From CAVOOW01 sp963697675 (lineage in GTDB: Bacteria > Actinomycetota > Actinomycetes > JACCUZ01), in assembly GCA_963697675.1 (NCBI GenBank), contig CAVOOW010000006.1, forward strand, positions 682,001 to 746,000: 64,000 nt of DNA, in the 5' to 3' direction. Position 1 is the stretch's first letter, and each line of letters starts with the position of its first letter. A program made the translations under genes and the position numbers. A model generated the notes under the pieces. That model was given only the letters and a program-made list of their open reading frames with translations, made no database searches and had not been told where the DNA came from. Positions 1 to 14,769 of this stretch are shown here, piece by piece.

Positions 1-35
1 TCGGCGACACGTAGTCGCGACTCCTGCTGGATCAC
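1..35 (-). CDS. rplN: 50S ribosomal protein L14, N-terminal fragment cut by window edge
   Basis: Reading leftward from the GTG at 35, the codons give V-I-Q-Q-E-S-R-L-R-V-A, the universal L14 N-terminus (MIQQESRLRVADNTG in the family). An AGGAG ribosome binding site lies six bases before the GTG. The rest of the gene is outside the window. It continues the rplP-rpmC-rpsQ order of the S10/spc cluster. Confidence 0.85.
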   Translation of the reverse strand, partial: MIQQESRLRVA

Positions 36-97
36 TTCATTCTCCTGATCGTCGCGCCGGTTCTCTCTTCGAGCCTGACGGAACGGATGGGTCCGGT

Positions 98-123
98 CGA
101 TCGACCTTGATCGCGGTCGATTG
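98..123 (-). terminator. Stem-loop directly after the rpsQ stop
   Basis: ATCGACC (100-106) pairs perfectly with GGTCGAT (115-121) around an eight-base loop, and two more pairs (one G-U) extend it. It abuts the rpsQ stop codon in the rpsQ-rplN spacer and has no U-tract. It could be an attenuator, an RNA-stability element or a weak terminator between the S10 and spc gene sets. Confidence 0.5.
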
Positions 124-420
124 CTACTTCGCCTTTTCGATGACCTCGACAACGCGCCAGCGCTTCGTCGCAGACAGCGGCCGGGTCTCCATCAGGAGAA
201 CTCGGTCACCGACGCCACAGGCGTTGGTCTCGTCGTGTGCCTTGAGGTTGCTCGTGCGGCGGATGACCTTGCCGTAGAGCGGGTGCTTGACGCGGTCTTC
301 GACGACAACGACGACGGTCTTGTCCATCTTGTCGCTGACGACGAGCCCTCTGCGGGTCTGGCGGGATCCGCGTGTGGCCACCTTGCTGTTCTCCATAGCT
401 TCCTTCGGGTTCTCGCTCAT
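124..420 (-). CDS. rpsQ: 30S ribosomal protein S17
   Basis: Primary 16S rRNA-binding protein of the small subunit. The 98 residues show the S17 core: RGLVVSDKMDKTVVVVVEDR, KHPLYGKVIRRTSNLKAHDE, then GVGDRVLLMETRPLSATKRW. A roughly 20-residue N-terminal extension (MSENPKEAMENSKVATRGSR) is usual in actinobacteria. Its ATG overlaps the rpmC stop by four bases, so the two are translationally coupled. Confidence 0.97.
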   Translation of the reverse strand: MSENPKEAMENSKVATRGSRQTRRGLVVSDKMDKTVVVVVEDRVKHPLYGKVIRRTSNLKAHDETNACGVGDRVLLMETRPLSATKRWRVVEVIEKAK

Positions 421-662
421 GCTGTCGCCTCGCTGGCGCTCTCGACGGTGCTGATGCCGAGCTCACGCTCGCGCATGATCGTGTAGATGCGCGCGATCTC
501 CTTGCGGACCGCGTTGAGCCGGCCATGGCTCTCGAGCTGACCGGTGGCGGCCTGGAAGCGCAGGTTGAACAGCTCTTCCTTGGCCTCACGCAGCTTGGTC
601 GCGAGCTCGTCGTCCTCCAGCTCACGCATCGGCGCGGAGAGCTTGTTGGTGAGGCTGCTCAT
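417..662 (-). CDS. rpmC: 50S ribosomal protein L29
   Basis: Small helical protein at the peptide exit tunnel, 81 residues. It has the family pattern ELATKLREAKEELFNLRFQ and the NAVRKEIARIYTIMRERE helix. The C-terminal tail (GISTVESASEATA) is longer than in E. coli. It sits between rplP and rpsQ as usual. An 80-base spacer separates it from rplP, unlike the overlaps elsewhere in this operon. Confidence 0.96.
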   Translation of the reverse strand: MSSLTNKLSAPMRELEDDELATKLREAKEELFNLRFQAATGQLESHGRLNAVRKEIARIYTIMRERELGISTVESASEATA

Positions 663-741
663 GCGTCCTCCTCGCTAGCGCTCGTCGGCCGCACTCGCGC
701 AACGCGCTGTGCAAATGATGAGCTCGCAAGCTCGCTCATAG

Positions 742-1155
742 TCACATCTCCTCGCGTCGGACGAACTTGCATTTCATCGGGAGCTTGTGCATCGCGCGGC
801 GCATCGCCTCACGAGCGACAGGCTCGGGTACGCCGGCCAGCTCGAACATCACGCGTCCGGGCTTGACGTTGGCGATCCACCACTCCGGCGAACCCTTGCC
901 GGAACCCATGCGGGTCTCGGCCGGCTTCTTGGTGAGCGGGCGGTCGGGGTAGATGTTGATCCACACCTTGCCGCCACGCTTGATGTGCCGGGTCATCGCG
1001 ATACGAGCCGACTCGATCTGCCGGTTCGTGACGTACGCACGCTCGATGGCCTGGATGCCGAAGTCGCCGAAGGCGATCTTCGTGCCCCCCTTGGCCATGC
1101 CGGTGCGGCTCGGGTGGTGCTGCTTGCGGTGCTTGACCCTGCGCGGGATCAACAT
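742..1155 (-). CDS. rplP: 50S ribosomal protein L16
   Basis: Binds 23S rRNA near the A-site tRNA elbow. The 137-residue protein starts MLIPRRVKHRKQHHP and carries GDFGIQAIERAYVTNRQIES, KVWINIYPDRPLTKKPAETR and GSGKGSPEWW. Length and sequence are normal for the family. Its start lies two bases after the rpsC stop. Confidence 0.98.
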   Translation of the reverse strand: MLIPRRVKHRKQHHPSRTGMAKGGTKIAFGDFGIQAIERAYVTNRQIESARIAMTRHIKRGGKVWINIYPDRPLTKKPAETRMGSGKGSPEWWIANVKPGRVMFELAGVPEPVAREAMRRAMHKLPMKCKFVRREEM

Positions 1156-1157
1156 GG

Positions 1158-2114
1158 TCAGGCCTCCGTTCCGCTGGTGGTCGCCTCGGGGGTGGCATCC
1201 GCGGCCGGAGCGGTGGTCGACTCAGGTGCGGCGGTTGCCTCGGCAGCGGCGGTCGCCTCGGCGACGGGAGCGGCGGTCGCCTCAGGTGCGGCGGTCGCCT
1301 CGGGAGCGGCGGTCGCCTCGGCGACGGGAGCGGCAGTCGCCTCAGGAGCGGCAGTAGCGGCCGGCTGCACGGGTGCAGCAGCCTCCTCGCGGTCGGGTCG
1401 CCGTGCGGCGCGGGCCGGGCGCTGGCGCTGGGCCAGGCGTGCCGCGGCCTGGGCCGCCTCACGCTCCGCCCGGTTGGCCTGTGCGTCGCCCTTGTAGATC
1501 CACACCTTGACGCCGATGCGGCCGAACGTCGTCTTGGCCTCGTAGAAGCCGTAGTCGATGTTGGCGCGCAGCGTGTGCAGCGGGACGCGACCCTCGCGGT
1601 AGAACTCCGAGCGCGACATCTCCGCACCGCCGAGGCGGCCCGAGCACTGCACCCGGATGCCCTTGGCTCCGGCCTTCATCGTCGTCTGCATCGACTTGCG
1701 CATCGCGCGGCGGAAGGAGACGCGGCTGGACAGCTGCTCCGCGACGCCCTGTGCGACGAGCTGTGCGTCGACCTCGGGGTTCTTCACCTCGAGGATGTTG
1801 AGCTGCACCTGCTTGCCGGTGAGGACTTCGAGGTCACCACGGATGCGGTCGGCCTCGGCGCCGCGGCGGCCGATGACGATGCCCGGGCGAGCGGTGTGGA
1901 TGTCGACGCGAACCCGGTCCCGGGTGCGCTCGATCTCGACGCGGGAGATTCCGGCCCGCTCCATGCCCTTGGACATGAGGCGGCGGATCGCCACGTCTTC
2001 CTTGACGTAGTCGCTGTAGCGCTGACCGGGTTTGGTGCTGTCGGCGAACCACCGACTCTTGTGGTCGGTCGAGATGCCTAGGCGGAACCCGTGCGGGTTG
2101 ACCTTCTGGCCCAC
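1158..2114 (-). CDS. rpsC: 30S ribosomal protein S3 with long Ala/Glu/Pro repeat tail
   Basis: S3 binds the head of the 30S subunit and lines the mRNA entry channel. Residues 1-210 are a complete S3 with an N-terminal domain (GQKVNPHGFRLGI), the KH motif GRRGAEADRIR and the C-terminal domain (SGRLGGAEMSRSEFYREG). Residues ~245-318 form a low-complexity tail of EATAAP, APVAEATAA and APEA units from tandemly repeated DNA at 1185-1370. Typical S3 is 220-280 residues, so this 318-residue version is long through tail growth. The tail is in frame to the stop. Its stop shares one base with the rplV start side of the junction. Confidence 0.97.
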   Translation of the reverse strand: MGQKVNPHGFRLGISTDHKSRWFADSTKPGQRYSDYVKEDVAIRRLMSKGMERAGISRVEIERTRDRVRVDIHTARPGIVIGRRGAEADRIRGDLEVLTGKQVQLNILEVKNPEVDAQLVAQGVAEQLSSRVSFRRAMRKSMQTTMKAGAKGIRVQCSGRLGGAEMSRSEFYREGRVPLHTLRANIDYGFYEAKTTFGRIGVKVWIYKGDAQANRAEREAAQAAARLAQRQRPARAARRPDREEAAAPVQPAATAAPEATAAPVAEATAAPEATAAPEATAAPVAEATAAAEATAAPESTTAPAADATPEATTSGTEA

Positions 2115-2572
2115 TAGCGGGTCCTCCTCTTCTGGCTGGACTTCTGGCTTGTCGGCTTCTGCTTCGACGTGCCCTGGCTGGATGCGTCCTCGGGACGAGG
2201 AGCGACCACGATCGTGATGTGACTGGTGCGCTTGCGGACGCGGTAGGCGCGACCCTGCGCACGAGGTCGGAACCTCTTCATCGTCGGGCCCTCGTCCACG
2301 TACGCCTGGTGCACGAGCAGGTCCTCGACGTCGAGCCGCTCGCCGTGCCGCTCGGCCTTCTGCCGCGCGTTGGCGACAGCGCTGGCGAGCACCTTGTAGA
2401 CGGGCTCACTGGCCGACTGCGGTGCGAAGCGCAGGATGGCGAGCGCCTTGTCGGCCTGCATCCCGCGGACGAGGTCGACCACGCGACGCGCCTTCATCGG
2501 CGTGACGTGGACGAAGCGCGCCTGGGCGCGCGCCGTCGTGACGCCTTCGCGCTCGAGGGTCTGGTCAGACAC
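2114..2572 (-). CDS. rplV: 50S ribosomal protein L22
   Basis: L22 lines the peptide exit tunnel. The 152 residues include ARFVHVTPMKARRVVDLVRG, the loop DEGPTMKRFRPRAQGRAYR and the terminal KRTSHITIVV. A Lys/Ser/Gln-rich tail of about 30 residues follows residue 122. The start overlaps the rpsS stop by eight bases. Confidence 0.97.
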   Translation of the reverse strand: MSDQTLEREGVTTARAQARFVHVTPMKARRVVDLVRGMQADKALAILRFAPQSASEPVYKVLASAVANARQKAERHGERLDVEDLLVHQAYVDEGPTMKRFRPRAQGRAYRVRKRTSHITIVVAPRPEDASSQGTSKQKPTSQKSSQKRRTR

Positions 2573-2846
2573 GACGCGACCTCCGGTCGTCCTTGATGTG
2601 CCCGCGGAAGGTGCGGGTCGGGGCGAACTCGCCGAGCTTGTGACCGACCATCGCCTCGGTGACGAAGACGGGCACGTGCTTGCGCCCGTCGTGCACCGCG
2701 ATCGTGTGGCCGAGCATGGCCGGCACGATCATCGAGCGACGCGACCAGGTCTTGATGACGTTCTTGGTGCCCTTGTCGTTCTGGACGTCCACCTTCTTGA
2801 TGAGGTGGTCGTCCACGAAGGGGCCCTTTTTCAGGGAACGCGGCAT
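2565..2846 (-). CDS. rpsS: 30S ribosomal protein S19
   Basis: Head protein of the 30S subunit that forms a complex with S13. The 93 residues begin MPRSLKKGPFVDDHLIKKV and include WSRRSMIVPAMLGHTIAVHD and GHKLGEFAPTRTFRGH, all diagnostic. Normal length. It lies between rplB and rplV as in other S10 operons. Confidence 0.98.
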   Translation of the reverse strand: MPRSLKKGPFVDDHLIKKVDVQNDKGTKNVIKTWSRRSMIVPAMLGHTIAVHDGRKHVPVFVTEAMVGHKLGEFAPTRTFRGHIKDDRRSRRV

Positions 2847-2863
2847 AGTCTCAACAGCTCCGA

Positions 2864-3700
2864 TCAGCGCTTCTTGCCGGTCTTGCGGCGGCGGACGATG
2901 AGCGCATCGCTGGACTTGTTAGCCCGGCGCGTACGGCCCTCTTTCTTGCCGTTGGGGTTCACCGGATGGCGCCCACCGGAGGTCTTGCCCTCACCACCAC
3001 CGTGCGGGTGGTCGACAGGGTTCATTGCGACACCACGAACGGTCGGGCGCTTGCCCTTCCAGCGCATGCGGCCGGCCTTGCCCCAGTTGATGTTCGACTG
3101 CTCGGCGTTGCCCACCTCGCCGACGGTGGCGCGGCAGCGCACGTCGACGTTGCGGATCTCGCCCGAGGGCATCCGCAGCTGGGCGTAGGGGCCGTCCTTG
3201 GCGACGAGCTGCACGCTCGTGCCGGCGGAGCGGGCGATCTTCGCGCCGCCGCCGGGCCGCAGCTCGATCGCGTGGATGACCGTGCCCACCGGGATGTTGC
3301 GCAGCGGAAGGCTGTTGCCCGGCTTGATGTCGGCCGAGGGGCCGTTCTCGATGCGGTCGCCCTGCTTGAGGCGGTTGGGCGCGATGATGTAGCGCTTCTC
3401 GCCGTCGACGTAGTGCAGCAGGGCGATGCGAGCGGTGCGGTTCGGGTCGTACTCGATGTGCGCGACCTTGGCGACCACGCCGTCCTTGTCATGGCGGCGG
3501 AAGTCGATGACGCGGTAGGCGCGCTTGTGACCACCGCCCTGGTGCCGGGTGGTGATGCGGCCGGCGTTGTTGCGACCGCCCTTGCTGTGCAGCGGACGGA
3601 CGAGGGACTTCTCCGGCGTGGAGCGCGTCACCTCGACGAAGTCGGCGACACTCGACCCACGGCGTGACGGGGTCGTCGGCTTGTACTTGCGGATGCCCAT
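2864..3700 (-). CDS. rplB: 50S ribosomal protein L2
   Basis: L2 is needed for subunit joining and peptidyl transfer. The 278-residue protein has the N-terminal GIRKYKPTTPSRRGSSV, the RNA-binding GGGHKRAYRVIDFRR, and the conserved GVAMNPVDHPHGGGEGKTS, which contains the histidine placed near the peptidyl-transferase centre. A 70-base spacer precedes it after rplW. Confidence 0.98.
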   Translation of the reverse strand: MGIRKYKPTTPSRRGSSVADFVEVTRSTPEKSLVRPLHSKGGRNNAGRITTRHQGGGHKRAYRVIDFRRHDKDGVVAKVAHIEYDPNRTARIALLHYVDGEKRYIIAPNRLKQGDRIENGPSADIKPGNSLPLRNIPVGTVIHAIELRPGGGAKIARSAGTSVQLVAKDGPYAQLRMPSGEIRNVDVRCRATVGEVGNAEQSNINWGKAGRMRWKGKRPTVRGVAMNPVDHPHGGGEGKTSGGRHPVNPNGKKEGRTRRANKSSDALIVRRRKTGKKR

Positions 3701-3770
3701 TAGGAGACCGGCCCTCCACTGTGAACCATGTTTTCGATGGGCCTATTGAGCCCCTGCAGGATGATTCGCG

Positions 3771-4076
3771 TCATGACACCGGCCCACCGAAAATGTCAAT
3801 ACGGTCGCCCTCGGCGACGGTGACGATGGCGCGCTTGGTTGCCTTGCGCGTTCCGAACCCGGTGCGAGTGCGCTTGCGCTTGCCTGCCCGGTTGATGGTG
3901 TTGACCCCGGAGACCTTCACGCCGAAGACCTTCTCGACGGCGATCTTGATCTGCGTCTTGTTGGCGTCCGGGTGCACGAGGAACGTGTACTTGTTCGAGT
4001 CGAGCAAGCCATAGCTCTTCTCCGAGACGACCGGGGACAACAGCACATCGCGGTGGTCCTTGTGGATCGAGCTCAT
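3771..4076 (-). CDS. rplW: 50S ribosomal protein L23
   Basis: Docking protein for trigger factor and SRP at the tunnel exit. The 101 residues include SSIHKDHRDVLLSPVVSEKS, KYTFLVHPDANKTQIKIAVE and VFGVKVSGVNTINR. The ATG overlaps the rplD stop (ATGA). Length is typical. Confidence 0.97.
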   Translation of the reverse strand: MSSIHKDHRDVLLSPVVSEKSYGLLDSNKYTFLVHPDANKTQIKIAVEKVFGVKVSGVNTINRAGKRKRTRTGFGTRKATKRAIVTVAEGDRIDIFGGPVS

Positions 4077-4810
4077 TTCTCGCTCCCCTCGGTCGCTGCT
4101 TCGCTCTCGGTGGCACTGGCTGTGACCGCGCGGCCCTTGGAGGGACCGGCGAGGAACTCGAGGAGCGCCTCGTGCGTGAACACGACGTCGTCGGAGACCA
4201 GCACGTCGTAGGTGTTGAGCTGGTCCGGCACCAGCATGTGGACGGTCGGCGCGTTGCGCAGGCTCTGCCAGGTCAGCTCGTCGCTGCGCTGTGCCACGAC
4301 CAGCACGTGCTTGCGCTGCGAGAGGCCGTTGAGGATGCCGATGGCCGACTTGGTCGAGGGAGCGTCACCGTCGAGCAGTCCGGTCACGACGTGGATGCGG
4401 TCGTTGCGAGCGCGGTCCGAGAGGGCGCCACGGAGGGCGGCAGCCTTCATCTTCTTCGGTGTGCGCTGGGAATAGTCACGAGGCTTGGGACCGTGTACGA
4501 CGCCGCCGCCGACGAACTGCGGGGCGCGCGTGGAACCCTGCCGGGCGCGGCCGGTGCCCTTCTGGCGGTAAGGCTTGCGCCCACCGCCGCGGACCTCGCC
4601 ACGCCGCTTGGTGCTGTGCGTGCCCTGGCGGGCAGCGGCCAGCTGGGCCACGACGACCTGGTGGATGAGCGGCACGTTGACCTGCACGTCGAAGATCGCG
4701 CCGGGCAGCTCGACCGTGCCTGCCTTGGTGCCGTCGAGACCGATCAGGTCGATCTCCCGCGTCTGCGGTTCGGCGACCGTTGACGTGTCGATTGCGCTGT
4801 CGGTGCTCAT
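4073..4810 (-). CDS. rplD: 50S ribosomal protein L4
   Basis: Large-subunit tunnel protein; in E. coli it also represses the S10 operon, but nothing here shows that this happens in this organism. The 245 residues carry VHQVVVAQLAAARQGTHSTK-type sequence, the tunnel loop KPYRQKGTGRARQGSTRAPQ, and a Rossmann-like C-terminal half. An acidic N-terminal extension precedes the core. It is coupled to rplC by a four-base overlap. Confidence 0.97.
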   Translation of the reverse strand: MSTDSAIDTSTVAEPQTREIDLIGLDGTKAGTVELPGAIFDVQVNVPLIHQVVVAQLAAARQGTHSTKRRGEVRGGGRKPYRQKGTGRARQGSTRAPQFVGGGVVHGPKPRDYSQRTPKKMKAAALRGALSDRARNDRIHVVTGLLDGDAPSTKSAIGILNGLSQRKHVLVVAQRSDELTWQSLRNAPTVHMLVPDQLNTYDVLVSDDVVFTHEALLEFLAGPSKGRAVTASATESEAATEGSEK

Positions 4811-5472
4811 GCGGCGCCTCCCTTCGTGGCGTTGCCCTTGGCCGAGGTGCGGACGAGTACGACGCCGCCCTTCGGGCCGGGAATGGCGCCCTTGATGAGC
4901 AGCAGGCCCTTCTCGCTGTCGACCGCGTGGACCAGCAGGTTCTGCGTCGCGGTACGGACACCACCCATGCGGCCGGCCATCTTCATACCCTTGAAGACAC
5001 GGCCGGGTGTCGCGCAGCCGCCGATGGAGCCGGGCGAACGGTGCTTGCGCTGGACGCCGTGGCCGGCGCCTAGGCCGTGGAAGCCGTGGCGCTTCATGAC
5101 GCCCGCGAATCCCTTGCCCTTGCTGGTGGCGACGACGTCGATGCGCTGGCCGGCCGCAAAGAGGTCGGCCTCCAGCTCCTGGCCGAGGGTGTACTCGGTC
5201 GCATCGTCGGTGCGCAGCTCGACCACGTAGCGCCGCGGCGTCACGCCCGCCTTCGCGAAGTGGCCGGTCTCCGGCTTGTTCACCTTGCGAGGGTCGATGG
5301 CGCCGTAGCCGATCTGGACGGCTGCATAGCCGTCGACGCTGACGTCCCGCACCTGCGTGACAACGCAGGGGCCAGCCGCAACGACGGTCACCGGCACCAT
5401 CCGGTTGTTCTCGTCGAAGACCTGGGTCATGCCGAGCTTTTCGCCCAGCAGGCCTTTCATCTGCTTACCCAT
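4807..5472 (-). CDS. rplC: 50S ribosomal protein L3
   Basis: Early assembly protein close to the peptidyl-transferase centre. The 221 residues contain KGLLGEKLGMTQVFDE, the central GKGFAGVMKRHGF, and GSIGGCATPGRVFKGMKMAG with the site of glutamine methylation known in other bacteria. Another ATG four codons in (MKGLLGEK) could be the start; I kept the first because many actinobacterial L3 proteins begin MxKQxKGxLG. Confidence 0.97.
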   Translation of the reverse strand: MGKQMKGLLGEKLGMTQVFDENNRMVPVTVVAAGPCVVTQVRDVSVDGYAAVQIGYGAIDPRKVNKPETGHFAKAGVTPRRYVVELRTDDATEYTLGQELEADLFAAGQRIDVVATSKGKGFAGVMKRHGFHGLGAGHGVQRKHRSPGSIGGCATPGRVFKGMKMAGRMGGVRTATQNLLVHAVDSEKGLLLIKGAIPGPKGGVVLVRTSAKGNATKGGAA

Positions 5473-5509
5473 GACTAGCGCATCCTCTGTGTCTGTCGTG
5501 GTCTTCGAT

Positions 5510-5818
5510 TTAGAGCTTGATCTCGATGTCCACGCCGGCCGGAAGGTCGAGCCGCATCAGCGAGTCGACGGTCTTGGGCGTGGGATCGATGATGTCGATG
5601 AGCCGCTTGTGCGTGCGCATCTCGAAGTGCTCGCGGGAGTCCTTGTACTTGTGCGGCGAGCGGATTACGCAGTAGACGTTCTTCTCCGTCGGCAACGGCA
5701 CCGGACCTGCGACCGTGGCTCCCGTGCGGGTCACCGTGTCGACGATCTTGCGCGCCGACGAGTCGATGACCTCGTGGTCATAGGCCTTGAGCCTGATGCG
5801 GATCTTCTGTCCCGCCAT
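5510..5818 (-). CDS. rpsJ: 30S ribosomal protein S10 / NusE
   Basis: Component of the 30S head and, as NusE, partner of NusB/NusG in antitermination. The 102 residues start MAGQKIRIRLKAYDHEVID and include VRTGATVAGPVPLPTEK-type sequence and HKRLIDIIDPTPKTVDSLMR. A longer open frame runs upstream to 6070, but homology begins at the ATG at 5818. The upstream stretch is the non-coding leader. First gene of the S10 operon. Confidence 0.97.
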   Translation of the reverse strand: MAGQKIRIRLKAYDHEVIDSSARKIVDTVTRTGATVAGPVPLPTEKNVYCVIRSPHKYKDSREHFEMRTHKRLIDIIDPTPKTVDSLMRLDLPAGVDIEIKL

Positions 5819-6138
5819 GGCGTCTACTCGTCCTTCTCTTCGTACGGCTCTCGGCAGGTGGGCCCGGTTCTTCCCGGGAACACCCGTGTGGTCTCCGACC
5901 CCCGCGGTCGGGTGTGTCGCAATTCCAGCACATGGTCCGGGCCGGAACGACGTCGTTGGGATCGGGTCTGCTGCGGCCCAGGGGCGAGGCCCCCGGGCGC
6001 ACGGCTCAGGCGACCGATCACCCACAGGTCTCGAGGAACAGACCTGCAGGCCGACCGCCCGGCCGAACAATTCGCCTCAGTATGCCGCAGCGTGCACGGC
6101 TTGGCGAATCCGCGTCGACGGGATCAAGCGGTAAATAA
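5819..6138 (-). promoter_or_regulatory. rpsJ leader and tuf-rpsJ intergenic region
   Basis: A 320-base non-coding stretch between tuf and rpsJ. It holds a 7-bp stem (6025-6031 with 6040-6046), a GGGGC/GCCCC hairpin near 5984-5997 that may end tuf transcription, and a 25-base element at 5896-5920 shared with the rpsL leader (listed separately). I see no clear -35/-10 pair. Confidence 0.55.
5896..5920 (-). promoter_or_regulatory. Leader element shared with rpsL (copy 1)
   Basis: On the transcript strand the sequence is GCGACACACCCGACCGCGG then GGGTCG. It differs by one base from 10547-10571 in front of rpsL. The second half folds as CCGACC/GGTCGG. It lies 77 bases before the rpsJ start, nearly the same distance as in rpsL. 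A shared promoter-proximal or translational control element for ribosomal-protein operons is likely; its mechanism is unknown to me. Confidence 0.55.
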
Positions 6139-7335
<1,197 letters not shown>

Positions 7336-7420
7336 TGGGGTCCTCCTAGGACTTGATGTTTGTTAGTGCCGTGCTTGGTGGTCTTGGGACCGGGTGGTCT
7401 TGGCATGCGGCCCGGGTGGG

Positions 7421-9523
<2,103 letters not shown>

Positions 9524-9632
9524 GGTTAGCTCTGTCTTCTCTCTCGTTGTCTGTGTCGGCGGTGTGCGTTGATCGTGGTGGGTGATGGCCAGCGGCGGTT
9601 GGGCGAAACCCAGCCATCGAGGTCGGGGACGC

Positions 9633-10103
9633 TCACCAGCGGTAGTGGGCGAACGCCTTGTTCGACTCGGCCATCTTGTGGGTGTCCTCACGTCGCTTGA
9701 CGCTGGCACCCAGGCCGTTGCTGGCGTCGAGCAGCTCGTTCTGCAGCCGCTCGGTCATGGTCTTCTCGCGGCGCTGCTGGGAATAGCTGACCAGCCAGCG
9801 CAGGGCCAGCGTGGTCGACCGTCCGGGCTTGACCTCGACGGGCACCTGGTAGGTGGCGCCACCGACGCGACGGCTCTTGACCTCGAGGGCCGGCTTGACG
9901 TTGTCCAGCGCGCGCTTGAGCGTGATGACCGGGTCGTTGCCGCTCTTCTCGCGGGCGCCTTCGAGCGCGCCGTAGACGATGCGCTCGGCGACCGAGCGCT
10001 TGCCGTCACTGAGCACCTTGTTGACCAGCGAGGTGACGAGCGGCGAGTTGTAGACCGGGTCGATGATGACCGGTCGCTTCGGGGCGGGGCCCTTGCGCGG
10101 CAT
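9633..10103 (-). CDS. rpsG: 30S ribosomal protein S7
   Basis: Primary 16S-binding protein of the 30S head. From the ATG at 10103 the 156 residues begin MPRKGPAPKRPVIIDPVYNS and end NKAFAHYRW, matching the family from end to end. A longer open frame extends through rpsL in another register and is ignored. The start shares one base with the rpsL stop (TAATG), so the genes are coupled. Confidence 0.97.
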   Translation of the reverse strand: MPRKGPAPKRPVIIDPVYNSPLVTSLVNKVLSDGKRSVAERIVYGALEGAREKSGNDPVITLKRALDNVKPALEVKSRRVGGATYQVPVEVKPGRSTTLALRWLVSYSQQRREKTMTERLQNELLDASNGLGASVKRREDTHKMAESNKAFAHYRW

Positions 10104-10477
10104 TAGCTCTTCTCCTTCTTCGCGCCATAGCGGCTGCGGGCCTGCTTGCGGTTCTTGACGCCCTGCGTGTCGAGCGAGCCGCGGATGATCTTGTAGCGGA
10201 CGCCGGGAAGGTCCTTCACCCGGCCGCCACGTACGAGCACGATCGAGTGCTCCTGCAGGTTGTGGCCGACGCCGGGGATGTAGGCCGTGACCTCGATGCC
10301 GGAGGTCAGGCGGACGCGGGCAACCTTGCGCAAGGCGGAGTTCGGCTTCTTGGGGGTGGTCGTGTAGACGCGCGTGCACACGCCGCGGCGCTGCGGCGAG
10401 CCCTTGAGGGCAGGCGTCTTGGTCTTCTCGACCTTGTCCTGGCGGCCCTTACGGACCAACTGCTGGATGGTGGGCAT
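10103..10477 (-). CDS. rpsL: 30S ribosomal protein S12
   Basis: Decoding-centre protein and target of streptomycin-resistance mutations. The 124 residues include TTTPKKPNSALRK and GVRYKIIRGSLDTQGVKNRK. The two lysine loops where resistance mutations usually occur (PKKPN and the GGRVKDLPG region) have the sensitive sequence. First gene of the str operon (rpsL-rpsG-fusA-tuf). Confidence 0.98.
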   Translation of the reverse strand: MPTIQQLVRKGRQDKVEKTKTPALKGSPQRRGVCTRVYTTTPKKPNSALRKVARVRLTSGIEVTAYIPGVGHNLQEHSIVLVRGGRVKDLPGVRYKIIRGSLDTQGVKNRKQARSRYGAKKEKS

Positions 10478-10546
10478 GAGCCGCCTTCAGTCTCCGTCTC
10501 GTGCTGGTTTACGTCTGAGGTCTGTCGGTTGTTGTCCTGAGTTGCT

Positions 10547-10571
10547 CGACCCCCGCGGTCGGGCGTGTCGC
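10547..10571 (-). promoter_or_regulatory. Leader element shared with rpsJ (copy 2)
   Basis: Transcript-strand GCGACACGCCCGACCGCGG then GGGTCG, one mismatch from the rpsJ copy over 25 bases, about 70 bases before the rpsL start. The surrounding 10478-10720 sequence is otherwise unrelated to the rpsJ leader, so the match is not a general duplication. Confidence 0.55.
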
Positions 10572-10725
10572 CCGGACCCTTCGTCCACCAACCTTCGGCG
10601 ACGCAGGGGGTCGTGCGCTTCGTTCGTGTCTCAGGCACGCGCGAGGGCCCAGGGAGCCCCGGGCACGAGGAGACAGGTTACCCAGGCCCGCGCGTGCAGG
10701 TCAAAAGCAGGGTGTCGGCCGGACC

Positions 10726-10776
10726 GGTGAAAGGGTGCGCCGGCCGGCTCCGCGCCGGCCCGCGCACCCTTTCACC
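10726..10776 (-). terminator. Strong hairpin terminator after rpoC
   Basis: GGTGAAAGGGTGCGC (10726-10740) is the exact reverse complement of 10762-10776. A further seven pairs continue inside after one C-C mismatch, leaving a small loop. It begins 18 bases after the rpoC stop. There is no U-tract, as is common for actinobacterial terminators. It separates rpoBC from the str operon transcribed in the same direction. Confidence 0.85.
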
Positions 10777-10793
10777 CGTTTGCTGTCCTGGTC

Positions 10794-14678
<3,885 letters not shown>

Positions 14679-14730
14679 GGCGTTGCCTGCTCTCTCTTCA
14701 GTTAAGTGTTCCGGCCTGGGAGCGGAGGTG

Positions 14731-14761
14731 GTACGACGGCGGCGCGTGCGCGCCGTCGTAC
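14731..14761 (-). other. 11-bp stem-loop in the rpoB-rpoC spacer
   Basis: GTACGACGGCG (14731-14741) is the exact reverse complement of 14751-14761, with a nine-base loop. It begins nine bases after the rpoB stop. Because rpoB and rpoC are normally cotranscribed, it is more likely an RNA-processing, stability or partial-termination element than a full terminator. Confidence 0.6.
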
Positions 14762-14769
14762 CCCTCATC

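Noticed and set aside
14731..14761. The rpoB-rpoC hairpin as a full terminator
   Set aside because: rpoC has no separate promoter that I can see and the genes are normally cotranscribed, so I kept it only as an unassigned stem-loop.
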